Origin: Bifidobacterium sp. WK041_4_12
GTDB lineage: Bacteria > Actinomycetota > Actinomycetes > Actinomycetales > Bifidobacteriaceae
Length of the DNA stretch: 64,000 bases
Assembly: GCF_041080795.1 (NCBI RefSeq)
Contig: NZ_CP129674.1
Location: 1,550,001 to 1,614,000, forward strand
Direction: 5' to 3'
The notes beneath the pieces are model-generated. The model was not told where the DNA came from. It saw nothing but the letters and a program-made list of their open reading frames with translations, and ran no database searches. Positions 41,099 through 50,896 of the stretch are shown here, one piece after another. The position numbers were made by a program, and so were the translations under genes. Positions within the stretch are counted from its first letter, which is position 1, and each line of letters starts with the position of its first letter.

Positions 41099-43399
41099 CT
41101 ACATCAGATCCTTCGGATCCATTTTAAAATGCAATTCCTTGGGATTTCGCGTCGCCATATGCTTGGCCACGCTCGCACGCAATCGCAATGCCAGTTCATC
41201 CCTTGCCTGCACGCGCACACGCACAATCGCCCGCACGCGGTCATGCGTGCCTTCGAGCTGACGTGCCGCAATGTTGCGCGGTGGTGCAATCGGCACGGGT
41301 CCAAGAAATCCGGGAACCTCCTCGCCATTGATTTCCACGGCAGCATAGTCTCCCCTGAGAACCCCGATCTCATTCATCGTGTTCATGACGGCATCGCGGT
41401 TACCCCATATGCATGCAGCGGCGACGACAGGCGGCAGCGCGGTTGCTGCGCGGTCCTTCAACTCCTGCTTTGCCAGCACGCCACTGTCCCACAGCATCAG
41501 CGACTGAGCCAGTGCCGGATCGGTTTCTCCGATGAGCATGACCTGACCGCCCTGCGTTCGAGGAAGGCACAGCGAGGAAGCGTGCATCCAGTCCGTCAGA
41601 GTATCGATTCTGGCATCAACCCCGAAGGCATAGAGGCTCGCCCATGCATCAAGAATGGCCACAGCCTGATACGACGACTGTTCGCGCATTCTGGATGCCT
41701 CAGCCGAGTTCCCAACCGAGCTTCCATTCGAGTTTCCACCTGAGTTTCCAACCGGTCTCACACGAGGCTCAGCCCCCGGTGTGGCTATCACGATCTGCGG
41801 CTTGTCAACGATGTCGGTAACCACTCCTCTGGGCTGCTGTGGTGTTGACACCACAATCGGAACATGGCGGAACAGACCTTTCAGTTCCGCAGCCGTGCCC
41901 TGTGCGCCGACGCGCAGAACGCGCATGGATTCGTTGCCGCAATTCGCACATGACCAGTCGACGGCAGCGGCACCACACCATAGGCAGTGTGGGACGCGTC
42001 CATCGTGAATGGTGCCCATCAATGGACCCGTGCAACGATTGCAACGCGCCTGACGATGGCACGCACTGCAGCACAGTACCTCGTGGGAGCTTTCACGAGG
42101 GATGGAAAGCAGCACCGGGCCAAGCTTCAGCGCACGAAGTATGACCGCGACGGCCGTATGCGGGACACGAGCGCCGATTGCCGGATCCGCGAGCCGGGCG
42201 AGTTCCTCGCGATTCAGCCATCGAATCCATGGCGACTGCTCCTGCGTCACGGTACGCAATCCTCGAACGTTGATGCTGGTGCCGCACACCGAGTTGGCTG
42301 CATGGCTTTCATCCTGGATTTCCCATTGGCTGATGGGGCTGCGCACTGCGGAAAAGTCGATGAAGGTACCTCTATGGTTTCTCGCACGCAGTCGCAGCAC
42401 CCCTCTCGCATGGGCGTAGGGCATGAAGCCGTCCGCATTCTGGTAGGCGTTATCGTCCATGATGGCGAAGACTGCGCTGCCCTCGACTGGCGCATACATC
42501 ACGGCGCGCGTGCCGATGACGCATCGAATCTGTCCGCTCGCAACGGCCTGGAAAGCCCGATATCGTTCCTCGGGCGGCAGGGCTGCGCCGAGCACAGCAA
42601 AGTCTCCATCCCACGAACCATGAGCTGCCTTGCTTGGGGCAAAGCGTCGTAGTCCCGCGTTCTGCAGCACCTCAACCAGATCGAGAACATGCCGCATATC
42701 AGGCAGTACCATGATTCCAGCCTTGCCGACAAGCAAAGCCTCGATCAACGCCCATGCGGCATCGTACGCCCATCGTAGCACTCCGGGCAACACGTTCCAC
42801 ACATATCCTGACGACGCATGAGACGCAATGCTCGCGCGAAGCTGCCCCATATGGTCGTAGCTGCGTTCCAGCGTGGCATATCGTTCGTCACACCACGTCT
42901 GCAAGTGCTGCTTCAACGCTTCGCTCACCCCTATGGCGAAGCGTCCGGTGACCAGCTGCTGTTCCACGTCGACGCGCGCCACCCTGGGGGGCACTGCCAT
43001 TCTGAGAATATTGGCTCTGGTGCCGCCGTATGCGTTCGCGATATCGGTGATGTCTGCCCTGTTCTGCTCACTGACTGCGACCTGTGGACTGACCACTCGC
43101 TCTATGTAGCGCAGCGCTGATGGCGGCGCAGAACTGGATGCGACGCGCTTCCAGATGAATCCAAAGAGCAGCTGATGGCCAAAGCGCACGCGCACGCGCA
43201 CTCCCGGCTGTGCAGCCTCGTCATCCTTGGATTGCACCAGATAATCGAAGGTTGAACCAAGCTGGGTTGCCTGCACGTCCAAGATGACCTGAGCTATCGG
43301 ATTGCGTTCGGCAGGTACACGCTCTGCAGGGGCTCTTTTGCGGCGTTTGCGAGGAGCAAGGCCATCAAGTGCCAACTGCTCTGCGTTGGAACCGACCAT
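41099..43399 (-). CDS. priA: PriA-like primosomal protein N', helicase-degenerate
   Basis: 766 residues. The N-terminal DNA-binding domain (AQVILDVQATQLGSTFDYLV, VRVRFGHQLLFGFI) and the paired zinc-binding Cys motifs (CCSACHRQARCNRC; CLWCGAAAVDWSCANC) identify PriA. The helicase core is eroded: the Walker A region reads LLVGKAGIMVLPD without GxGKT, and the DEEH box reads FAIMDDNAY. The actinobacterial PriA group is known to lack intact helicase motifs, so it is probably a structural loader for replication restart. A Gly/Asn/Ser linker (VGNSGGNSNGSSVGNS) reflects short in-frame repeats at about 41700-41755. Monocistronic or with the HAD and fmt genes. Confidence 0.92.
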   Translation of the reverse strand: MVGSNAEQLALDGLAPRKRRKRAPAERVPAERNPIAQVILDVQATQLGSTFDYLVQSKDDEAAQPGVRVRVRFGHQLLFGFIWKRVASSSAPPSALRYIERVVSPQVAVSEQNRADITDIANAYGGTRANILRMAVPPRVARVDVEQQLVTGRFAIGVSEALKQHLQTWCDERYATLERSYDHMGQLRASIASHASSGYVWNVLPGVLRWAYDAAWALIEALLVGKAGIMVLPDMRHVLDLVEVLQNAGLRRFAPSKAAHGSWDGDFAVLGAALPPEERYRAFQAVASGQIRCVIGTRAVMYAPVEGSAVFAIMDDNAYQNADGFMPYAHARGVLRLRARNHRGTFIDFSAVRSPISQWEIQDESHAANSVCGTSINVRGLRTVTQEQSPWIRWLNREELARLADPAIGARVPHTAVAVILRALKLGPVLLSIPRESSHEVLCCSACHRQARCNRCTGPLMGTIHDGRVPHCLWCGAAAVDWSCANCGNESMRVLRVGAQGTAAELKGLFRHVPIVVSTPQQPRGVVTDIVDKPQIVIATPGAEPRVRPVGNSGGNSNGSSVGNSAEASRMREQSSYQAVAILDAWASLYAFGVDARIDTLTDWMHASSLCLPRTQGGQVMLIGETDPALAQSLMLWDSGVLAKQELKDRAATALPPVVAAACIWGNRDAVMNTMNEIGVLRGDYAAVEINGEEVPGFLGPVPIAPPRNIAARQLEGTHDRVRAIVRVRVQARDELALRLRASVAKHMATRNPKELHFKMDPKDLM

Positions 43400-43495
43400 G
43401 AACCCTCCTTGCTATGGACGCAGATATTACGAGCATACGAATGTAACCGCAAGTGTAAGCACATACTGCGCCTACTGCGGCGCCCACCCCACGCA

Positions 43496-46400
43496 CTACA
43501 TCGGTAGACAGGAAGGGCCGAATACCGTCTTGATCTCGGCAAAGAGGCTGGTGTCCCTATGCACGCGGAAATCGTCACCGAAGGTCAGCACCTGCACGCT
43601 GCCATCATGCTGAAGCACGATGAGCTTGACCTCGCAATATCCTGGATGATTCTTGATGATGCTGCTCAGACGGTCCAGATGAACCCTGTCCAAGGCCGGT
43701 TTGGGAAGCGCTATCATCAGCGGACGCTCGTCTGCCGACTCGATGCTGGGCACCTCCAATTCCATGGCACGCATCGAAACCGTTTCGTCACGAACTTCGA
43801 CCTGTCCACGAATCTTGACCAGCGTGTCGATGGAAAGATCGGCAAGGCTTGCCTCGTACACTTTGCCAAAGAACATGCACTGTATTGAGCTTTCCAGATC
43901 CTCGACCGTCACGATGGCCCAGGGATTGCCCTTGCGTGAGACGCGCCGATCAACATTGGTGATAAGGCCTGCAATCGTCACGGTTCTGACGTTGCCGTCA
44001 TCCATGGCCTGCGCGCTGTCCACGAGCTTGGCAATGGAAATGTCGCGAAGACCGGCCAGAACCGAAGCCATGCCGCTCAATGGGTGGTCGGAGACGTAGA
44101 GGCCGAGCATTTCGCGCTCGAAGTTCAACTTCGTTGACTTATCCCACTCGTCGATGTTCGGAACGGTCACTGCGGCATCGCCCATCACATCGTCGTTGCT
44201 GCCGCCGTCAGGGTCAGCGAACAGGTCGAACTGTCCCTCGGCCTGCTTGCGCTTGAGAGGAACCAGCGAATCGATGGCGCTTTCATGGATCTGATAGAGC
44301 GCTCTACGGTTCGGGTCGATGCCGTCGAAGGCACCGGCCTTGATCAGCGACTCAATGGTTCTGCGGTTCAGCACGTTCAGCGAGACCCGTCGCACGAAGT
44401 CTACGAAGTTCACGAACTTGCCGTGGGAGCTCTTGCGCTGGGCGATGATGTCAGCCACTGCCTTGTCACCGACGTTGCGTATCGCACCGAGTCCGAATCG
44501 TACGACGTCACCGACAGCGGAATATTCAAGCACCGATTCATTCACGTCGGGCGGCAGCACCTGAATGCCCATGCGTCGCGCCTCACCGAGATACAGTGCC
44601 GTCTTGTCCTTGTTGCTGCGTTCGTTCTGCAGCAGGGCAGCCATGAACTCAACAGGATAATGGGTTTTCAGATACGCGGTCCAGTAGGAGATCATGCCGT
44701 AGGCAGCCGAATGCGCCTTGTTGAACGCGTAGCCTGAGAACGGCACCAGAATGTCCCACACGGCCTGAGCCGCCTCCTGGGAGTATCCGTGGTCCTTCAT
44801 GCCCTGGAAGAACGGCACCTTCTCCTTGGCCAGCACCTCTGGCTTCTTCTTGCCCATCGCTCGTCGGAGCACATCGGCCTTGCCCAGAGAGTATCCGGCA
44901 AGGATACGAGCGGCAGACTGCACCTGCTCCTGATAGACGATCAGGCCATAGGTCTCGTCCAGAACCGCCTTCAACGGTTTCTCGACCTCAGGATGGATAG
45001 GCGTTATCTTCTGCAGCCCGTTCTTGCGCTTCGCATAGTTCGTATGCGAATTCATATCCATGGGACCAGGGCGATACAGCGCGATCAGTGCCGAAATATC
45101 GTTGAAGTTATCCGGTTTCAAGGTTTTGAGCAGCGATCTCATGCCATCGGAATCGAGCTGGAACACGCCGAGCGTATCGCCGCGTGAAAGCAGCTGGTAG
45201 GTTTCCTTGTCATCAAGCGGGATGTCTTGGATGGTGATGGCATCCTTGCCGTTGCGCACGATGTTCTTCAAGGTGTCTCGAATGACCGTAAGGTTGGAGA
45301 GGCCAAGGAAATCCATCTTCACCAGTCCTAGCGTTTCACAGGTGTGGTATTCGAAGGTTGTCGTGATCGTGCCATCGTTGCGCTGCATGAGCGGCGAGGT
45401 GTTCGTGATCGGCTGCGATGCCATGATCGTCGCGCAGGCATGTACACCGGTCTGACGGATGATGCCCTCGATGCCCAGAGCCTGCTCGGTGATCTTCTTC
45501 ACATCGGGATCTGAATCATAGAGATCCCTGTATTCCTTGGCTTCCGCATAGCGTTTCGCCGATGGATCGAAGATGTCCTTGAGGCTGATGTCCTTGCCGT
45601 TTGCGGCCGGCGGAATCGCCTTGGTCACCTTGTCTCCCATCGAGAACTCATAATCCATGATTCTCGCGGAATCCTTCAACGCCTGCTTGGTCTTGATCGT
45701 GCCGTAGGTGACGCACTGGGCAACCTTGTCGGCACCATACTTCTCCGCCACGTATTCCAGAACCCTCATGCGACCTTCCGGGTCGAAGTCCACATCGATA
45801 TCAGGCAGGGAGACACGTTCAGGATTCAGGAATCGTTCGAAGATAAGCCCGTGCTTGATGGGGTCAAGTTCGGTGATGCCCATCGCATAGGCCACCATCG
45901 AACCTGCGGCAGAGCCACGTCCAGGACCAACCATGATGCCATTGGCCTTCGCCCAGTTGATGTAGTCAGCAACCACCAGGAAGTACCCTGCAAACTGCAT
46001 CTGGCAGATGACACCGCACTCGTAGTCAGCCTGCTTGGCCACATGCTCGGGAATTCCATCGGGGAAGCGCTTCTCCAGTCCCTCCTCGACATCGCGCAGG
46101 AACAGCGAGGTCTCATCCCATCCTTCAGGGCAGTCAAACTGCGGCATGAAGGCGCCATCCTCATGATCGTCGAACATCACATTGCAACGCTCCGAAATCG
46201 CGAGCGTATTGTCGCACGCCTCAGGGAATTCCTTGAACAGTTCCCGCATCTCTTCAGCGGATTTGATGTAATAGCCACTGCCATCGAATTTGAAACGCCC
46301 TGGCTCGTCAAGCCTTGACCCTGAATTGATGCACAGCAGCGCATCCTGAGCCGAGGCATCCTGCTCATGAACATAGTGAGAATCGTTGGTCGCAACAAGA

Positions 46401-47050
46401 GGAGCATTGATTTCCTTGGCGATGCGAAGCAAGTCTCTGGTGACTCGGCGTTCGATTTCGAGTCCGTGATCCATGAGTTCCACGAAATAGTTCTCGCGTC
46501 CGAAAATGTCCTGAAATTCAGAGGCCGCCCGCAATGCTTCATCGTATTGTCCGAGTCTGAGTCTGGTCTGCACGATGCCTGACGGGCAGCCAGTCGTCGC
46601 GATGACGCCCTCATGATATGTCGAGAGCACTTCCTTATCCATACGAGGCCACTTGCCAACCAGTCCCTCAAGATTGGCAACCGACGAAGCCTTCAGAAGA
46701 TTCACCAGACCCTGATCGTTCTGCGCCAGCAGCGTCATATGGGTGATGAGTCCATTGCCTGAGACATCGTCTGAATGCTGCGCGTCGGTTCCCCAATGAA
46801 TACGCGTCTTGTCCTGACGGGCCGTCTCAGGCGTGACATATGCCTCGATGCCGATGATCGGCTTGACACCTGCGCCAACGGCCGTTTTCCACAGCTCGTA
46901 TGCGCCATGCATGTTGCCATGATCGGTTATCGCGATGGCTGGCTGTCCCAGAGATTTCACCTGCTCGACCAGATCGGGAATGCGAGAGGCACCATCAAGC
47001 ATCGAATAGTGCGTGTGGGTATGAAGATGAACGAAGCTGCGAGTTGCCAT
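43496..47050 (-). CDS. dnaE: DNA polymerase III alpha subunit DnaE
   Basis: 1184 residues, full length. The PHP domain starts FVHLHTHTHYSMLDGA with ITDHGNM and NDSHYV metal ligands kept, consistent with PHP-exonuclease proofreading described for actinobacterial DnaE1. Catalytic palm PGRGSAAGS and PDIDVDFD. Tandem HhH region GLGAIRNVGDKAV, an OB domain (TVTIAGLITNVDRRVSRKGNPWAIVTVED) and a tau-binding C-terminus. It replicates the chromosome. Downstream of rluD on the same strand, separated by about 66 bases. Confidence 0.98.
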   Translation of the reverse strand: MATRSFVHLHTHTHYSMLDGASRIPDLVEQVKSLGQPAIAITDHGNMHGAYELWKTAVGAGVKPIIGIEAYVTPETARQDKTRIHWGTDAQHSDDVSGNGLITHMTLLAQNDQGLVNLLKASSVANLEGLVGKWPRMDKEVLSTYHEGVIATTGCPSGIVQTRLRLGQYDEALRAASEFQDIFGRENYFVELMDHGLEIERRVTRDLLRIAKEINAPLVATNDSHYVHEQDASAQDALLCINSGSRLDEPGRFKFDGSGYYIKSAEEMRELFKEFPEACDNTLAISERCNVMFDDHEDGAFMPQFDCPEGWDETSLFLRDVEEGLEKRFPDGIPEHVAKQADYECGVICQMQFAGYFLVVADYINWAKANGIMVGPGRGSAAGSMVAYAMGITELDPIKHGLIFERFLNPERVSLPDIDVDFDPEGRMRVLEYVAEKYGADKVAQCVTYGTIKTKQALKDSARIMDYEFSMGDKVTKAIPPAANGKDISLKDIFDPSAKRYAEAKEYRDLYDSDPDVKKITEQALGIEGIIRQTGVHACATIMASQPITNTSPLMQRNDGTITTTFEYHTCETLGLVKMDFLGLSNLTVIRDTLKNIVRNGKDAITIQDIPLDDKETYQLLSRGDTLGVFQLDSDGMRSLLKTLKPDNFNDISALIALYRPGPMDMNSHTNYAKRKNGLQKITPIHPEVEKPLKAVLDETYGLIVYQEQVQSAARILAGYSLGKADVLRRAMGKKKPEVLAKEKVPFFQGMKDHGYSQEAAQAVWDILVPFSGYAFNKAHSAAYGMISYWTAYLKTHYPVEFMAALLQNERSNKDKTALYLGEARRMGIQVLPPDVNESVLEYSAVGDVVRFGLGAIRNVGDKAVADIIAQRKSSHGKFVNFVDFVRRVSLNVLNRRTIESLIKAGAFDGIDPNRRALYQIHESAIDSLVPLKRKQAEGQFDLFADPDGGSNDDVMGDAAVTVPNIDEWDKSTKLNFEREMLGLYVSDHPLSGMASVLAGLRDISIAKLVDSAQAMDDGNVRTVTIAGLITNVDRRVSRKGNPWAIVTVEDLESSIQCMFFGKVYEASLADLSIDTLVKIRGQVEVRDETVSMRAMELEVPSIESADERPLMIALPKPALDRVHLDRLSSIIKNHPGYCEVKLIVLQHDGSVQVLTFGDDFRVHRDTSLFAEIKTVFGPSCLPM

Positions 47051-47116
47051 GTTCTCTAACTTAATGCAATGTCTGCCATAAGCAACCAGAAGTCATCTCG
47101 AAGCCAAAGCCACGCG

Positions 47117-48079
47117 CTATTGCTGGGAGTGTCGCGCTCGGATCGCATCGAGGGCGTGTTCGAGGTCGGTGGGATACTGTGAATCCACTCGAGTCCAGAC
47201 ATGCGTTCTTGGATGTCTGAACTCCAGACGCATGGCATGCAGCCACTGACGGTCCAGGCCAAGCTCTTCGGCCATCTTTGGATTGGCACCATACATGTGG
47301 TCGCCCACGAGTGGATGCTTGATGGAAGAGAAGTGCACGCGAATCTGATGCGTTCTGCCGGTTTCAAGATTGACGCTGACTAGGGTTGCCTCGGAGAAGC
47401 GCTCAAGCACATCCCAATGCGTGATCGCTTCCTTGCCCATCGGTGTGACGGTGAATCGAAAGTCTGAGACTTTCGCCCGTCCAATCGGTGCCTCGATGGT
47501 TGCCCTGTCCTGTTCAAGATTGCCCTGCACCAGAGCGTGGTAGGTTTTCACCACCTCGTGCTGGGCGAACTGACGGCGCATTTCCTTGTATGCGAGTTCA
47601 GACTTGCAGACAAGCATAAGTCCGCTTGTACCCACGTCCAGACGGCTCACAATGCCATGTCTGCCGGGAGCGCCATAGCTGGTGATGTGCACTCCCCTTG
47701 CCATGAGGCTGCCAAGGACGGTCGGACCTGTCCAGCCGACCGACGCGTGCGCCGCAACGCCAACGGGCTTGTCAACCACGACTATGTCATCATCTTCGTA
47801 TGCTATCGACATTTCGCTGGCAACAGGCTCGACATGATGGCTGGGGCTTTCAAGGCGCACTTCCATCGCGTCGCCGTCAAGCAGCACGGTCGATTTCGAA
47901 TAGGGGCGATCAATCAGAGCCGCATGCCCGGAATCAATCAGATCGCTCGCCTTGGCTCTCGACAAGCCCATCATCTTGGACAATGCCACATCGAATCGTC
48001 TTCCAACCAGAGCGTCGGGTACCGGCAGCACACGGCTCTTGCTGTCGACGTCATTGATCCGTTCATTCATTGCTGTCAT
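47117..48079 (-). CDS. rluD: RluD-type 23S rRNA pseudouridine synthase
   Basis: About 320 residues. An N-terminal S4 RNA-binding domain (GRRFDVALSKMMGLSRAKASDLIDSGHA) is followed by the catalytic domain with HGIVSRLDVGTSGLM, whose Asp is the nucleophile, and ETGRTHQIRVHFSSIKHPLVGD. It modifies uridines in helix 69 or similar sites in 23S rRNA. The start is one of two ATGs (48079 or 48070) overlapping the lspA stop at 48063, so translation is coupled. In the ftsZ-sepF-yggT-divIVA-lspA-rluD series. Confidence 0.93.
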   Translation of the reverse strand: MTAMNERINDVDSKSRVLPVPDALVGRRFDVALSKMMGLSRAKASDLIDSGHAALIDRPYSKSTVLLDGDAMEVRLESPSHHVEPVASEMSIAYEDDDIVVVDKPVGVAAHASVGWTGPTVLGSLMARGVHITSYGAPGRHGIVSRLDVGTSGLMLVCKSELAYKEMRRQFAQHEVVKTYHALVQGNLEQDRATIEAPIGRAKVSDFRFTVTPMGKEAITHWDVLERFSEATLVSVNLETGRTHQIRVHFSSIKHPLVGDHMYGANPKMAEELGLDRQWLHAMRLEFRHPRTHVWTRVDSQYPTDLEHALDAIRARHSQQ

Positions 48080-48632
48080 GGGTGTCCGCGCTACCGTGAT
48101 GGTTGTCCGCATCCTGGTCGCTGATTCTCCAAGGAACGCCTACGCATACCAGAACGACCATGCATATGCCTGCGAGCATGAGGAAGATATCTGCGACATT
48201 GCCCACCGACCAGCCGTAATCGAGGAAATCGACCACCTTGCCGTTGAGCATCCCATCGGCGTAGACCACACGATCAATCAAGTTGCCCGCCGCACCAGCG
48301 AAGGCCATGCCCAGTACGATTACCCATAGCCTTGAGGTCGAACGGAACGCAAGGATGACAAGTGCGATGCATGCGGCTATGGCAAGCAGCGAAATAACCC
48401 ATGTGGAATTGGAGCCAAACCCCAGCGAAGCCCCCGGATTTCTGAGCAGGCGTAGCGAGAGCAGATGGGGTATCACCCGCTTGGATTCGTCAAGCGAAAG
48501 GTATCGTAGTGCTAGCAGTTTGCTTGCACGATCGATGATGAGACCTACAAGCGCCACACATGAGAAAACGGCCACGCTTCTGCGCGGCCGTTGTGCAGCA
48601 ATTCTCGAAGGAGTATTGCTGTCTGATGTCAC
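48063..48632 (-). CDS. lspA: Lipoprotein signal peptidase (signal peptidase II)
   Basis: 189 residues with four membrane helices. The aspartyl protease dyad lies in GAAGNLIDRV and VGNVADIFLM; NPGASLGFG is the third conserved box. It removes the signal peptide from diacylated prolipoproteins. The start is GTG at 48632, overlapping the divIVA stop (GTGA). The C-terminal 25 residues are hydrophilic and rich in Asp, His and Asn. Confidence 0.95.
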   Translation of the reverse strand: MTSDSNTPSRIAAQRPRRSVAVFSCVALVGLIIDRASKLLALRYLSLDESKRVIPHLLSLRLLRNPGASLGFGSNSTWVISLLAIAACIALVILAFRSTSRLWVIVLGMAFAGAAGNLIDRVVYADGMLNGKVVDFLDYGWSVGNVADIFLMLAGICMVVLVCVGVPWRISDQDADNHHGSADTHDSNE

Positions 48633-49903
48633 TTATCTTCGCCTTTATCCGAGCCAATGCCATCGAATGAATCGGTGTTCGCGACCTGCGAGACGAGCTG
48701 ACCAAGGAAGGACTTCAAGCGGCTGCGATATTCAGTCTCGAACTGCTTGAGTCCCTGAATGTTGCCCTCGATGACCTTCGACTGCTCGACCAGCTTGTTC
48801 TTGACATCGGCTTCGTATTGATCGGCATTCGAACGTGTGCTGCGGTCGTAGGCCTGAGCCTTCTGATGAACCTCAACCTCGTAGGTGTCGGCTTCGGCGC
48901 GCTTGTTCTTGGAGTATGTGTCGGCATCCAGACGAGTCTTGCCTGAGTATGCATCGGCTTCCGAACGCACACGGTCGGAGTATCCATCGGCTTCGTCGTG
49001 AACGCGCTTGGAGTAGCTGTCGGCATCCGCGTGGGTGCGATGCATGTAGGAATCGCCCTTAGCCACCAGATCATCGTGCTTGGCCTGACCATCGGCGATA
49101 AGTTCGGCACCCTTGGCCTTGCCCTTGTCAACGTACTGATCATGCAGCTGCATGGCGAGTGTGAGCATGGCCGTTGCGCGTTCCGGCTCGGAATTCGCGT
49201 CGGCACCTGCGCCTGCGATCTTCTTCAGGCTGCCAGTCTCCGTCGATGGCTCCATCTTGGAGACCTGCTGACGAAGCTGCTCTTCGCGCTGCTTCGATTC
49301 GTCAAGCTGATGTGACAGGGTGTCGTTCTTCGTGGCAAAGTCGCGTGCGCTCTGCTGAACCTGGAAGAGCTGCTGCTTGCTCTGTCCGAGCTGCTGGGCG
49401 AGCTCCTCGCCCTTTGCTCTGAACTGGTCGCGTTCCTTGCTTACGGCAGCCAGCTGAGCGGTGAGCGCCTCGGTGTTGTTGCCCTTGGCGGCCTGAGCGG
49501 TGAGCTGATCGATCTGGGAATTGAGCTGATCGACCTGCTGCTTGAGCTGATCGTTCTGCTGCGTCAGCGCCTGAACCTGCTGCTGAGCCTCATTAAGCTC
49601 GCGGCTGCTTGCCTGCGATGCAGAATTCTCCGATTCGGCGTGTTGTTCCTTGAGCTTCTTGTTCTCGCTCTGCGCAGCCTCAAGCTGAGCGGTCAGGTCA
49701 GAAATCTTGGTGTTCAGACTGGTAACGTCCGGACTCAGTGATTGCGTAGACGCACCACCTTGAACGGCCTTCTGTCCTAAAGCCTCAACGGTCTCAGTTA
49801 CCTGATCGAGGAAGTCGTCCACCTCGTCAACGTCATAGCCTTCCTTAAACCTCACAGTTTGGAAGATATGCTCTCTAATGTCCTTTGGCGTCAAAAGAGC
49901 CAT
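48629..49903 (-). CDS. divIVA: DivIVA/Wag31 polar growth protein
   Basis: 424 residues. The N-terminal lipid-binding DivIVA domain (LLTPKDIREHIFQTVRFKEGYDVDEVDDFLDQV) is followed by coiled coils (QQQVQALTQQNDQLKQQVDQL and similar) and a repeat block around residues 275-385 with units of the form EADxYS-xxR, e.g. HADADSYSKRVHDEADGYSDRV. It marks poles and septa and recruits wall synthesis. The ATG at 49903 follows GAGGTGGAAC; the frame to 49924 lacks a ribosome site. Longer than typical Wag31 because of the repeats. Overlaps lspA by 4 bases. Confidence 0.95.
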   Translation of the reverse strand: MALLTPKDIREHIFQTVRFKEGYDVDEVDDFLDQVTETVEALGQKAVQGGASTQSLSPDVTSLNTKISDLTAQLEAAQSENKKLKEQHAESENSASQASSRELNEAQQQVQALTQQNDQLKQQVDQLNSQIDQLTAQAAKGNNTEALTAQLAAVSKERDQFRAKGEELAQQLGQSKQQLFQVQQSARDFATKNDTLSHQLDESKQREEQLRQQVSKMEPSTETGSLKKIAGAGADANSEPERATAMLTLAMQLHDQYVDKGKAKGAELIADGQAKHDDLVAKGDSYMHRTHADADSYSKRVHDEADGYSDRVRSEADAYSGKTRLDADTYSKNKRAEADTYEVEVHQKAQAYDRSTRSNADQYEADVKNKLVEQSKVIEGNIQGLKQFETEYRSRLKSFLGQLVSQVANTDSFDGIGSDKGEDK

Positions 49904-50005
49904 TAATGTTCCACCTCGCTTCAAGCAACATGCTTTGCATTCTTGGTATCAAATCAAGACTCTAGCACGTAGCTGAGTCTTGTGTCTTCTTCGAGTCCGC
50001 AACAC

Positions 50006-50035
50006 GCTAGATAAGTATTTGCTAGATAAGTATTT
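50006..50035. repeat. Exact 15-bp tandem repeat
   Basis: GCTAGATAAGTATTT at 50006-50020 and again at 50021-50035, just downstream of the yggT stop. Confidence 0.9.
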
Positions 50036-50303
50036 GCAAAACGACGAGTACAAAATACAACACCATAAAGCTCATGTCCAGTTGGATTGCACCGAGCGGC
50101 AATGGCGGAATGAAACGGCGGAGCCATCGAAGCGGTGGATCGGTCAGACGATAGACGATTCGCAGCAAGGAGGCGACAATGCCCCTTGGATACCATCGCG
50201 GAGCGAGAATCTGGGACCAGTCTAGAATCATTCGAGCAAACAGAATCAGCAGATATGCGCTGATTGCCCAATGGAGCAATGCGTGAATCAACGAAAAAAG
50301 CAT
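50022..50303 (-). CDS. YggT family membrane protein
   Basis: About 93 residues with two hydrophobic segments (HWAISAYLLILFARMILDW; LDMSFMVLYFVLVVLQILI) flanking ILAPRWYPRGIVASLLRIVYRLTDPPLRWLRRFIPPL, the YggT signature (the RxTDPxLxxxRxxIPP type). YggT sits beside sepF and divIVA in many Gram-positives and is tied to division or osmotic balance; the mechanism is unknown. The start is ATG 50303 (GTG 50312 is possible). The 3' end overlaps the 15-bp tandem repeat. Confidence 0.9.
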   Translation of the reverse strand: MLFSLIHALLHWAISAYLLILFARMILDWSQILAPRWYPRGIVASLLRIVYRLTDPPLRWLRRFIPPLPLGAIQLDMSFMVLYFVLVVLQILI

Positions 50304-50353
50304 GAACCTCACCCTAGCAGACAGATTCCTGATGAAGCTGAGTGTTTTCTTAG

Positions 50354-50405
50354 AACCAGCGTTGCCTGAGAATCAACGTTGCCTGAAAACAAGTGATGCC
50401 TGAAA
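50354..50405. repeat. Three degenerate 17-18 bp repeats between yggT and sepF
   Basis: AACCAGCGTTGCCTGAGA, ATCAACGTTGCCTGAAA and ACAAGTGATGCCTGAAA share the core GTTGCCTGAAA. Confidence 0.75.
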
Positions 50406-50408
50406 AAC

Positions 50409-50879
50409 TCAGTCCGAGAACAGATCGTGTGACGATGAGGTGGGCTTCGGGTCCTCGACCTTGATGTTGACCTGTGCAGGGCTGAGCAGGAACACTCGTG
50501 GCGTGACACGCTCGATGGAACCGCGAACCCCGAACACGACACCTGCTGAGAAGTCCACTATGCGATAGGCCACGGCCTCGGTGACATTCGAAAGATTGAG
50601 CACGACTGGCACGCCATCACGCAACGCGCGTCCAACCAGCTGGGCGTCTTCATATGATTTGGGGAGAATGGTGGTGATTCTGCTGATTTTCGTTGAGAAA
50701 TCACCGTGGCTGCGCAGTGGAACCGAATTCGAAGACTCCTGGGACATCGGCGTGACCGATCTGTCGCTGTCGAAATCGGTGGCGGGATTGTCGCTCTGTG
50801 CAGCGGCAACGTCCGCATCTTCGTCCACAACATCAGCCATACCAAGGTACGACATGGCATTCTTCATGAAATTCGCCAT
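50409..50879 (-). CDS. sepF: Cell division protein SepF
   Basis: 156 residues. The N-terminal membrane-targeting helix (MANFMKNAMSYLGM) is followed by an acidic linker, and then the SepF fold (TTILPKSYEDAQLVGRALRDGVPVVLNLSNVTEAVAYRIVDFSAGVVFG). It anchors FtsZ to the membrane; actinobacteria lack FtsA, so SepF is the likely essential anchor. The linker is Asp/Ser/Ala-rich. It starts 17 bases after the ftsZ stop, with GGGGG as a ribosome site. Confidence 0.95.
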   Translation of the reverse strand: MANFMKNAMSYLGMADVVDEDADVAAAQSDNPATDFDSDRSVTPMSQESSNSVPLRSHGDFSTKISRITTILPKSYEDAQLVGRALRDGVPVVLNLSNVTEAVAYRIVDFSAGVVFGVRGSIERVTPRVFLLSPAQVNIKVEDPKPTSSSHDLFSD

Positions 50880-50896
50880 TTTAGCCCCCTACTCGA

